Of a stretch of DNA of 64,000 nt, positions 18,109 to 25,801 are shown piece by piece. Source of the stretch: Flavobacterium lindanitolerans. GTDB lineage: Bacteria; Bacteroidota; Bacteroidia; Flavobacteriales; Flavobacteriaceae. The DNA is taken from the NCBI RefSeq assembly GCF_002846575.1, contig NZ_PJND01000007.1, forward strand, positions 124,001 to 188,000. Reading direction: 5' to 3'. The position numbers and the translations under genes were made by a program. The notes beneath the pieces are model-generated. The model worked only from the letters and a program-made list of their open reading frames with translations. It made no database searches and had not been told where the DNA came from. Position 1 is the stretch's first letter, and each line of letters begins with the position of its first letter.

Positions 18109-19110
18109 ATGAAAAAGATTTTACTTTCTCTGATTCTATTTACCGGGTTGTTGCAAATTTCCTGTAGTGAGGATTCGGTTGTGGATTCGTCAAATGTGCC
18201 AACTAATAACTCTGTTGATGTTTATGTTGCCGGTCAGAAAAACAGCCAGGCTTGTTACTGGAAAAACAACCAGCTTGTGTTATTGAATTCCGGCGGAATC
18301 AATGCTCCTACTGCCAACAAGATTATGGTAGTAAATAATGATGTATATGTTCTTGGAATTGGTGTTGGAACTACAACTACGGAAACATTCCCTATGTTCT
18401 GGAAAAATGGCGTTTTGACTAATTTAAAAACAAGCCTTAGCTCTGCAGATGATGAAGTTGTGACTGTTACTGATTTTGAAGTGGTTGGCAATGATGTTTA
18501 TTTTGTGGGTTATACGAAAAGAAGGGTCATAACTTTTGAAGATTACAGTCTTGTTTATTGGAAAAACGGCATTAAGACCACAGTACACAATTATGGCGGT
18601 TATGTTCAGAACTATTCAAAAATAAAAGTCGTAAACAATACTGTTTATATAACCGGCACTAATAATCGCGATTCGAGTATTAATGGCTATTATGTAAACA
18701 CTGTTTTTAACGAGATTCCATTTTCCACACTTAATGGCCTGGCTGTAAACAATAACGAAGTATATACTTATGGAACGGCAAATAATGGTGGTTATTATAA
18801 AAACATAACTACCGGTTCAGAAACCTCTTTTCCAACCGTAGCTACAGTTACCTCTATGCTTTTTGACAATAACAATCTGTATCTTACAGATGTAGCCAGC
18901 ATCTATAAAAATGGGACTATGTTTGATGCGGGGCAACCTCAGTTGGGCGGAATTATGGATTTTAAGATTTTAAATAATAATACTTACAAAATTATTCAGG
19001 AAGGTGTTGCTCCCGGATACATTAGCCACCTGACGATAAACGGGGTTGAGGCAGCACAAATACCCGATTCTGAAGGCACATTTTTATCGCTTTTTGTAGT
19101 CCAAAACTAA
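18109..19110 (+). CDS. lipoprotein with repeated YWKNG motifs, probably beta-propeller
   Basis: Not recognised by name. A lipobox (LLQISC, Cys at residue 20) followed by SEDS predicts a surface or periplasmic lipoprotein. The body repeats a unit of roughly 50-60 residues: VVNNDVYVLG or a variant, then CYWKNNQ, MFWKNG or VYWKNG followed by a short strand. Such regular beta units suggest a propeller. It is followed after 3 nt by a sigma factor gene, then an outer-membrane barrel, so the three are probably co-expressed. It could be a sensor or ligand binder for that sigma factor; this is inference. Confidence 0.72.
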   Translation: MKKILLSLILFTGLLQISCSEDSVVDSSNVPTNNSVDVYVAGQKNSQACYWKNNQLVLLNSGGINAPTANKIMVVNNDVYVLGIGVGTTTTETFPMFWKNGVLTNLKTSLSSADDEVVTVTDFEVVGNDVYFVGYTKRRVITFEDYSLVYWKNGIKTTVHNYGGYVQNYSKIKVVNNTVYITGTNNRDSSINGYYVNTVFNEIPFSTLNGLAVNNNEVYTYGTANNGGYYKNITTGSETSFPTVATVTSMLFDNNNLYLTDVASIYKNGTMFDAGQPQLGGIMDFKILNNNTYKIIQEGVAPGYISHLTINGVEAAQIPDSEGTFLSLFVVQN

Positions 19111-19113
19111 ATT

Positions 19114-20208
19114 ATGAATAGCATTAACTGGCATGAAATTTACACGAAGACATCCCCAAAACTCTTGGGGATTTGTCGCAGATATATAAAAGATATCGCG
19201 ACTGCTGAGGATATTGTTCAGGATTCTTTTATTGTAGCCATGCAAAAAGAAGAAACTTTAAAAGATAAAAGTGCTTTGCAGGGCTGGTTAAGCCGGATTG
19301 TGATAAATATGGCTATCCATCATTTAAAAGAAGTAAAAAAAATAAACTTTTCAACGCAACAAGATTATGAAATTGTTGATTCAACTACTGTCATGAATAC
19401 CATTGCAATAGACGCCAAAAGCTTACTACTGTCTGCCGATTTGGAAAGGGATGATATATTAGAGGCGATAGACCGTTTGCCGGAACATCATAAATCTGTT
19501 TTTAATATGTATGTTATTGACCGGTTTTCTCATAGCGAAATTGGCAAAATACTCCATATTTCAACAGGTACTTCAAAATCGCATTTATCAAGGGCCCGAA
19601 AAGCAATCCAGCTTTTTCTATTGGAAAGAATAAAAGAAAAACCTGTTGATGAAAAGAAGAAACGCCGTATTGCTTTCCTGATTTTTTTAGGTTTTGGAAA
19701 TCAGATGTTCGCTAATTTCTGCAAAAAACAATTCAAGGATTTTGAAATAGAACCATTAGAAACTTTTGAATCGGTTACAAATAAAGGAACTTTTCCAAGC
19801 CAGTTTATTGGTTTGGCTAAAATAAATCCTGTACCAAAATTTATGACAATAGCCATTTGTTTCTTAGGTGTATTGGGAGTTGCTTTTTATGCCTATTTTT
19901 TTGATGTAAAAGATATTCCTCAAAAACATCCTAAGCCTGATTTGGAGTCTGTTGATATTATTCCTGAAAACCAATTACCCGTAGCTGTTGAAGATACTGC
20001 AAAAGGAGAAGAACCAGCCACAGAACCAAAAAGCATCAAAACTCTTTTTACTCATGAAAAAGCAACCGTCACCAATAAAAACTCTCAAAAAACAATAGAA
20101 GAAGTAAATAGTATTGTTACTAAAGATTCTGTAAAAAATGAGCCTCAGAAAGTGGTTATCATCAAAAGACAAATTGTAAAAAAAGATACCGTTTATGTTT
20201 CAGAATAA
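19114..20208 (+). CDS. membrane-tethered ECF-like sigma factor with periplasmic tail
   Basis: RNA polymerase sigma factor of the extracytoplasmic-function type fused to a membrane anchor. Region 2 is seen at about residues 8-75 (ICRRYIKDIATAEDIVQDSF, LQGWLSRIVIN) and region 4 at about 112-165 (AIDRLPEHHKSVFNMYV, then the helix-turn-helix around SEIGKILHISTGTSKSHLSR). Ordinary ECF factors end near residue 180-200; this one continues to 364. Residues 244-263 form a clear transmembrane helix, followed by a Lys/Glu/Pro-rich tail ending KKDTVYVSE. There is no stop or frameshift between the parts. Its 3' end overlaps the barrel gene by 14 nt. Activity may depend on release from the membrane, which is inference. 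Confidence 0.85.
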   Translation: MNSINWHEIYTKTSPKLLGICRRYIKDIATAEDIVQDSFIVAMQKEETLKDKSALQGWLSRIVINMAIHHLKEVKKINFSTQQDYEIVDSTTVMNTIAIDAKSLLLSADLERDDILEAIDRLPEHHKSVFNMYVIDRFSHSEIGKILHISTGTSKSHLSRARKAIQLFLLERIKEKPVDEKKKRRIAFLIFLGFGNQMFANFCKKQFKDFEIEPLETFESVTNKGTFPSQFIGLAKINPVPKFMTIAICFLGVLGVAFYAYFFDVKDIPQKHPKPDLESVDIIPENQLPVAVEDTAKGEEPATEPKSIKTLFTHEKATVTNKNSQKTIEEVNSIVTKDSVKNEPQKVVIIKRQIVKKDTVYVSE

Positions 20209-21082
20209 AATTCTACTCTTTTTTTTAGCCTTTACGACCTATACTTTTTCACAAGAGAAGAAAATAGATACTATTTATGTTTATGAGGAGATTATTATTC
20301 ATGATACTGTTTTTATCGAAAAACCTTTAAAAATAGACAAGGCCATTTTTACAGAAACCGATAAGAAAGACCTGTTGGAACTGACCCAAAACGGAAAGAA
20401 AATCACTGTTGATACGCTTATCATTAACAGCAAAAAAAGGATTGAAAAAAACGAAAAAAGTTGGTTTTTTGGAGGCCGATTACATCTCGGTTTAGCCAGC
20501 AACAGCCTGTTCAAGGAAGTTAATGCTCCCAGTCCTATTGGATTGGGTTTGGGCATTTGGACCCGAAAGGAACTATTCCAATCCAGGTTTTCTTTGGGTA
20601 TTGGAATTGATGCCTTTTATTGGCTGAGTCCGTTTTCGTTTAATGCTTCCAAAAAAGACAGCCACCTTAATGGCTACTATTTCACACAAAACAGTGAGCC
20701 CAAGTTGTTTCAATCTCTTGAGAGCAAACATTTTCAATTGCAAATCCCGGTTCAATTGTATTATAAAATAAACAGGTTTATGCCTTCCGTTGGCGGGTTT
20801 GTCAGCACCAGCAGTTATAAGTCACAATTTTTAGGTTCGTCCGGCAGATTGCCCCAAACTTTAGACGAAACACAAAGATTTAGAGCCGAGGCTTTACAAA
20901 TAGGCTACCTGGCCGAAGTGCAGTATGCTATTTCAGAACATCTTTCTATTGCCCTGCATTTTAGTTCCGGAAAAGCCAACAATTTGCTTTTTACCAATAA
21001 GCAGGATAAGAGTCAGTCTTTTAAGACCGGGAATGAGTTTTCGGAAAAGAGATTCGGTTTACAGTTAGTTTATAGGTGGTAG
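20195..21082 (+). CDS. outer-membrane beta-barrel protein
   Basis: 295 residues with a signal peptide (ending TYTFSQ). A short N-terminal periplasmic region repeats DTIYVYEE and HDTVFIEKP, echoing the DTVYV at the end of the upstream sigma-factor tail. From about residue 95 on (WFFGGRLHLGLASNS, LGLGIWTRKELFQSRFSLGIGIDAFYWL) alternating hydrophobic strands and a C-terminal LVYRW indicate an outer-membrane barrel. Translation overlaps the sigma gene by 14 nt. It resembles the barrel partners often encoded next to Bacteroidota sigma/anti-sigma pairs; function unknown. Confidence 0.78.
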   Translation: MFQNKILLFFLAFTTYTFSQEKKIDTIYVYEEIIIHDTVFIEKPLKIDKAIFTETDKKDLLELTQNGKKITVDTLIINSKKRIEKNEKSWFFGGRLHLGLASNSLFKEVNAPSPIGLGLGIWTRKELFQSRFSLGIGIDAFYWLSPFSFNASKKDSHLNGYYFTQNSEPKLFQSLESKHFQLQIPVQLYYKINRFMPSVGGFVSTSSYKSQFLGSSGRLPQTLDETQRFRAEALQIGYLAEVQYAISEHLSIALHFSSGKANNLLFTNKQDKSQSFKTGNEFSEKRFGLQLVYRW

Positions 21083-21136
21083 TTGGTAGTGGATCGTTGA
21101 TAATGGATAGTGGATAGTTGGGAGTTGGTAGTGGAT
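21081..21136. repeat. degenerate GTGGAT/GTTGG tandem repeat
   Basis: AGTTGGTAGTGGAT occurs at 21081-21094 and again at 21123-21136 (42 nt apart), with further GGATAGTGGATAGTTGG variants between. It overlaps the stop codon of the barrel gene. No hairpin or coding sense is apparent. Confidence 0.7.
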
Positions 21137-21238
21137 GGTCTTTTAGACAAATCATAATTTTCTTATAATAAATCCTTTGGGGTTTCTGAACCCGCTTTTT
21201 TATTTTTATATTTAAGTGCGGAACAAAAAGAAAACTTT

Positions 21239-22801
21239 ATGGTTTGGTGGAAAAAGACATTGATTGGAATCGGGATTCTCATAGTACTGGCCTTGATTTT
21301 GAATATTGGCCTGAACTATTGGATACGCAAACAGCTACCTGTCATTATCAACGAGAACAACAATTCGCCCTATCAGATTACTTACAAAACTCTTGAGGTT
21401 GCCCTGTTTGATGGAAATGCTATTGCCAAAGAAATTACCGTTGTTCCAAAATCATCCTTAAAGAAAACAGATGTTAAGGCAGGAATCTATACTACCATCC
21501 AAAGTATAAAAATAGAAGGAATCAGTGCCTGGTCTATTTTGTTCAGCAAAAGGATTGTTGCCAAAAAGATTGTCATCAACAAGCCTGAAATTATCCTTTT
21601 TAAAGATAATGACCGGGCTTTAAATGATCCGAACAGTATTCGGGATAAGGTGGTCGCTCCTTTTAAAAATACGATTTCCGTATCTGACATCTATCTTTTA
21701 AATTCCAGTCTACAGATTATTTCCACGACCGATAATAAGGCGTCACTGATTGTGCATAATTTATCGATGCAGCTTGACGGTATTCTCCTGGATGACACTA
21801 CATTAAAAGAGAAAATTCCTTTTACTTATAAAAACTTTGAAATTGACTGTGATAGTATTTATTATCGTGCCAACGAGTTTTACCATCTGACAGCTAAAAA
21901 AATACATACTGACAAATCTGACTTAAAAATAGCCGATTTCCGTATGATTCCGGAATATGACCGCGGTGAATTTGTGAGAAGGATTCCCAAAGAAAAAGAC
22001 ATTTATACTATCAATGCCCAGGAAATAAAAATAAATAACATGAACTGGGGATTTAAAGACAGTGTTTTTTATTTCAATTCTACGAATGTTTTTTTGGAAA
22101 AGGTTTTTGCCAATATCTATCGCCCGAAAATGCCGCCTGATGATCTTTCAAAAAAACATTTGTATAACAAGTTGCTACGCGATATTAAATTCCCGCTTCA
22201 TGTGGATACGCTTGCCATTCGCGAATCTACGCTGGAATATGAAGAGGAAAAAACTTTTGAAAAAGGAGCAGGATTGCTTTCTTTCAACAAGTTCAACATG
22301 TTTGTAACCGATATCAATAGCGGTTACGGAAATAAAAAACTGCCTGATGTAAAAATTACTGTCAATTGCAGATTTATGAATGTTTCACCTATGAAGGTAA
22401 ACTGGCGATTTAACGTAATGGATGTATCTGACGGCTTCAACATCAAAGGAAGCATATTCCAATTTCCTGCAAACCGGCTAAAACCTTTTACGAAGCCTTA
22501 CATGAACGCATCTGTTGAAGGAATGCTTAATGAGGTATATTTTAATTTTTCAGGGAACGACGTAAAATCCAAAGGAGATTTTGCCATTAAATATGACGAT
22601 ATAAAAGTGACTCTTTACCAGAAAAAGAATCCGAAGAAAAAGAACAAATTTCTTTCTGCCGTGGGTAATCTGTTCGTAAAAAACGATTCTGATGAAAAGG
22701 TTGTGGAAGCAGAAGTCGAAGTTGAGAGAATCCCGGAAAAATCATTCTATAATTTCTTTTGGAGGAATATAGGCGAAGGATTGAAAAAGACGCTTTTATA
22801 A
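21239..22801 (+). CDS. AsmA-like membrane-anchored protein
   Basis: 520 residues. One N-terminal transmembrane helix (about residues 5-27) anchors a long, beta-rich periplasmic domain. Early segments such as YKTLEVALFDGNAIAKEI and AKKIVINKPEIILFKDN resemble AsmA/DUF748-type proteins, which form long lipid-conducting or barrier-assembly structures between the membranes. The C-terminus is basic and polar (QKKNPKKKNKF). It stands alone on this strand, convergent with a larger AsmA protein, with a hairpin repeat between the two stops. The family call is from pattern only. Confidence 0.62.
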   Translation: MVWWKKTLIGIGILIVLALILNIGLNYWIRKQLPVIINENNNSPYQITYKTLEVALFDGNAIAKEITVVPKSSLKKTDVKAGIYTTIQSIKIEGISAWSILFSKRIVAKKIVINKPEIILFKDNDRALNDPNSIRDKVVAPFKNTISVSDIYLLNSSLQIISTTDNKASLIVHNLSMQLDGILLDDTTLKEKIPFTYKNFEIDCDSIYYRANEFYHLTAKKIHTDKSDLKIADFRMIPEYDRGEFVRRIPKEKDIYTINAQEIKINNMNWGFKDSVFYFNSTNVFLEKVFANIYRPKMPPDDLSKKHLYNKLLRDIKFPLHVDTLAIRESTLEYEEEKTFEKGAGLLSFNKFNMFVTDINSGYGNKKLPDVKITVNCRFMNVSPMKVNWRFNVMDVSDGFNIKGSIFQFPANRLKPFTKPYMNASVEGMLNEVYFNFSGNDVKSKGDFAIKYDDIKVTLYQKKNPKKKNKFLSAVGNLFVKNDSDEKVVEAEVEVERIPEKSFYNFFWRNIGEGLKKTLL

Positions 22802-22822
22802 GTTCTATTTTTGATATATTGA

Positions 22823-22877
22823 TTGCGCCTTAGCGCCTTTGCGAGCAACTATTTCTCGCAAAGGCGCTAAGGCGCAA
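22823..22877. repeat. palindromic hairpin repeat, copy B (perfect)
   Basis: A perfect 23-bp inverted repeat: arms 22823-22845 (starts TTGCGCCTTAGC) and 22855-22877, loop CAACTATTT (9 nt). It lies between two convergent genes. Same arm pattern and loop as copies at 8765 and 45179. The arm bases differ from those copies (GCGCCTTAGCGCC instead of GGCTCTGCGTC) but both arms changed together, which is compensatory change preserving the hairpin. Confidence 0.9.
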
Positions 22878-22918
22878 AGTTATTTGATGCAGACTCAATA
22901 ATTATTTTGAATCTTGTC

Positions 22919-25675
22919 TTATTGACCTTCCGGCTTGGTTTCTTCTATTGCTTCGCCTGTTTTGCTGAATACTTTGATTTTAGGATTGTCTTGTGTTCCG
23001 GCAACCACGACAGGAATACCGATTAATCCGAATGGTGGCAATCCTACACGTATTCTGAGATTCAGCTTTCCGTCAAAGCTTGTTTCTCCTTGCAGGCGCA
23101 GTCTGAAAAGTGCCACTTTCATTTTGGTCTGCTCTATTGTAATAATATTGTTTTTAATCCTTGATTTGATGTCTACCTGGCTCAAATCCGGATTGTCAAT
23201 GCTTTCAAAGTCAGTTTTACTGCTTAGCTGGTTAAACAGTTTCAGTCCGTTGACTTTTACTTTGCTCAATGACACGACTCCTTTTCCTTCCAATGAAGGA
23301 TAAACCGGTTTCATTTCTTCATTTAACTGGCCTTTTACGGTATAATCCAAAGAAATGATTCCTTCTGCTTTTTCTGCCGCTGTAGCCAAATTTCTAAACA
23401 TTTCAATTTCGTTATAGGCTTTTTTAACGTTGAAATTTTTAGCTACGAAGTGGATATCGAAATTTGCCTTTTTAGCAGTAATATCATCGTAAAAACCATT
23501 AATACCAACACGGCATCCAATAATTCCAAATCCGATTTTCTGGAAAAAGAGCTTGCCCCTGTCCAAAGATGTACTTCCGGTAACATTGTCCAGAATGAGT
23601 CCGTCGTATTCCAGTTTTTTCACATTCGCCAACAGCGATACTTTCAAGTTTTCAGGCAGGAGAATTACTCCCGAAGCTGCTGCTGTTTCAGTATCCTGAA
23701 CCGTTTTTTTCTCAACTCCTTTTCCTTTTTCAGCAACCGGTTCCTGAGCCATAAACTCATCGGCAACCACCAATCCGGAATTTACTTCAAAGTTTCCTTT
23801 GAGTGTGGCATTTTTCTCAAAAACGAAATTGATGACGTTTTCAAGTCGGCCTTTCATTGCAAAATCAGATTTTCCATAATTCGCGCTGAATTTGTCAAAA
23901 TTCATCTTGTCCTGATGGAAGGTAAAGAGCCCTTCTCTGATAAAAAATGGTTTCGGAAATAATTCTGAAGTTGTTTTTATATCACGCAGCAATAAACTGC
24001 CTTTATTGTTTAGTTTACTGTATTGTCCGGTTGTTGCATAACTCTGTTTTCCTTTTAGTGACAGGTCTGCTTTTGCATATCCGGTAATATCAAGACCTTT
24101 TTGCCTGAAAACCTTATATATTTTTGCAATATCAAGCGTTCCTTTTGCCACGACATCATAATTCACATCGTCAAAATTGGACAGTAGCGCTTTTACATAA
24201 ACCGGATTTTGTTCAAATACGAAAGAAGCCGGGGCCACTTCAATTTTAAGGTCTTTGTATTGGCCGGTTGTATTTTTGACTGCGGCAACAAACTTAATAT
24301 CGGTAATCGGGTTCGGGTAATATTCTGTTTTCAGGAAACCGTTCTGAAGGTTAATTTTTCCATCGGTAATCGGGAACAGCCTTTTCTCACTATTGTATTG
24401 TCCTTTTGAATTGATATCTGCCAAAAGCACGCCTTTCAGTTCCAGGTTGCTTATTCCCATAGCGCCAATGGCTTTGCCTACATCCAACTTTGATTTTACT
24501 TTGGCTGTCAGGTCAATATTTTTAAGGCCTTTAGAATTTATTTTAGCACTCAGATAATCGTTTCCAACATTAAAATGCAATGTGTCGAGTTTTACCTCCA
24601 GTTGTTCTGTTTCTAACGAAGGTAGTTTGGTGTAAAACTTCAGGGAAATATTTGAGGTTTCAAACGGAGCATCTTTATAGGAAATATTTCCTTCCCTGAT
24701 GTTCATTCCAAATGCCAAATCAGGTTTGCGGTTGAGCGATGCGTTGTAATTTCCTTTGAAAGTAAGCAAAAGGTCTGTTCTTCCTTTTACTTTTGTTTTT
24801 TCCAACCAGGTAACATATTTAGGAGGCAATGCCGTGAAAAGGTCATTTAGCCTACTGTCTTGGGATTCAATTTTTATATCAATATCATAGCCGTCTTTCA
24901 GGAAGTTCATTTTCCCGATAAAACTTATAGGAAGCTTATTAATTTTCAGGTCGTTTTGCTGAAAAACAAAAGACAGCGAGTTGGTATTGATTTTGGTAAT
25001 AAGGTCGGCATCAATCTTTTTGTTTTCGAGGTATTTTTCACCATCAAAAGTGAAATCCAGTGATTCGATTTTTGCTTCGGTGTACAGGTCAAAAATTGAT
25101 TTGTCGAGATTACCTTTACCCAGATAATTAAATCCCCGAGCCTGGAGATTTACTTTTGCCGAAATATCCTCATATTTCAGTGCTACATTCCTGATATCAA
25201 TTCTTTCAAGTCGAATCGAAGTTCCGGTTGTATCTTTTGGAGTTTCTTCTTTGTCTGAAATATATACGTTGTAATTGGCCTGTCCTTTTTCATTTACCTT
25301 GACATTGATAAGCCCTTTGGAAACGTAGATTTCATCAATATTTATATCGCCGTCAAAAATCAGATTTTTAAGATTGATTCCAAACGAAACGTCTTTTGCC
25401 GCTACCAGCGTATCGTTTTTATAAGGTGCCGAGCCTTTCAATGCGAAATCGTCCAGGGTTACCGTCAAAGATGGGAAGTGTTTAAAGAAAGACAGGTTGG
25501 ATTCTGAAAAGCTCAATTCGCCATCCAGCTTTTTATTGGCAAAAGCTTTTACCTGTTCTGCAATCCTTCCCGGAAAAAGCATTGGCAAAAGAAACATCAA
25601 CAACAAGATGCTTGCGATGGTTACTCCTGTAATTTTGAGGACTTTAATCCCTATTTTTTTTAGCGACGTTTTCAT
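22919..25675 (-). CDS. AsmA-family protein (918 aa)
   Basis: Large inner-membrane-anchored periplasmic protein of the AsmA/TamB-like group, thought to affect lipid transport and outer-membrane composition. The start at 25675 (MKTSLKKIGIKVLK) is preferred: it places the transmembrane helix at about residues 12-33, and further upstream the frame runs into the -7 element and a terminator. The N-terminal AsmA region (LNLKNLIFDGDINIDEIYVSKG-like, here FGINLKNLIF) and the C-terminal AsmA_2-like region (VDIKSRIKNNIITIEQTKM, LRLQGETSFDGKLNLRIRV) are present. It probably forms a monocistronic unit. Confidence 0.88.
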   Translation of the reverse strand: MKTSLKKIGIKVLKITGVTIASILLLMFLLPMLFPGRIAEQVKAFANKKLDGELSFSESNLSFFKHFPSLTVTLDDFALKGSAPYKNDTLVAAKDVSFGINLKNLIFDGDINIDEIYVSKGLINVKVNEKGQANYNVYISDKEETPKDTTGTSIRLERIDIRNVALKYEDISAKVNLQARGFNYLGKGNLDKSIFDLYTEAKIESLDFTFDGEKYLENKKIDADLITKINTNSLSFVFQQNDLKINKLPISFIGKMNFLKDGYDIDIKIESQDSRLNDLFTALPPKYVTWLEKTKVKGRTDLLLTFKGNYNASLNRKPDLAFGMNIREGNISYKDAPFETSNISLKFYTKLPSLETEQLEVKLDTLHFNVGNDYLSAKINSKGLKNIDLTAKVKSKLDVGKAIGAMGISNLELKGVLLADINSKGQYNSEKRLFPITDGKINLQNGFLKTEYYPNPITDIKFVAAVKNTTGQYKDLKIEVAPASFVFEQNPVYVKALLSNFDDVNYDVVAKGTLDIAKIYKVFRQKGLDITGYAKADLSLKGKQSYATTGQYSKLNNKGSLLLRDIKTTSELFPKPFFIREGLFTFHQDKMNFDKFSANYGKSDFAMKGRLENVINFVFEKNATLKGNFEVNSGLVVADEFMAQEPVAEKGKGVEKKTVQDTETAAASGVILLPENLKVSLLANVKKLEYDGLILDNVTGSTSLDRGKLFFQKIGFGIIGCRVGINGFYDDITAKKANFDIHFVAKNFNVKKAYNEIEMFRNLATAAEKAEGIISLDYTVKGQLNEEMKPVYPSLEGKGVVSLSKVKVNGLKLFNQLSSKTDFESIDNPDLSQVDIKSRIKNNIITIEQTKMKVALFRLRLQGETSFDGKLNLRIRVGLPPFGLIGIPVVVAGTQDNPKIKVFSKTGEAIEETKPEGQ

Positions 25676-25679
25676 AGTG

Positions 25680-25687
25680 CAAAAATA
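25680..25687 (-). promoter_or_regulatory. -7 element just upstream of the asmA-like start
   Basis: On the minus strand TATTTTTG at 25687-25680 fits TAnnTTTG but ends only 4 nt before the preferred ATG (25675). If used, the mRNA would begin at or next to the start codon. No matching -33 is seen at the usual spacing. Confidence 0.4.
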
Positions 25688-25734
25688 ATGGGATGAAACT
25701 TTATTTCCTAACAAGAATTTTCCTGTTTCAAACA

Positions 25735-25770
25735 AAAAATGCCTTTTCAATTTCTCGAAAAGGCATTTTT
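25735..25770 (-). terminator. terminator after the secreted amylase gene
   Basis: A 14-bp stem (AAAAATGCCTTTTC, loop of 8 nt) followed on the minus strand by T-rich sequence, about 30 nt after the amylase stop. It separates the sus operon from the AsmA gene. Confidence 0.9.
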
Positions 25771-25801
25771 AAAAATCTAATTTTAAAACTAACTCAAAAA
25801 A

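Noticed and set aside
22823..22877. Hairpin repeats as ordinary intrinsic terminators
   Set aside because: They lack T-runs, share sequence in arms and loop, and occur beside separate terminators.
23450..23962. 170-codon plus-strand frame inside the AsmA-family gene
   Set aside because: Antisense shadow of a long conserved gene; composition (Phe, Asn, Ser-rich) is typical of such shadows.
25676..25750. N-terminal extension of the AsmA protein from 25750
   Set aside because: The added stretch runs through a terminator stem and the -7 element and would place about 25 polar residues before the membrane anchor.
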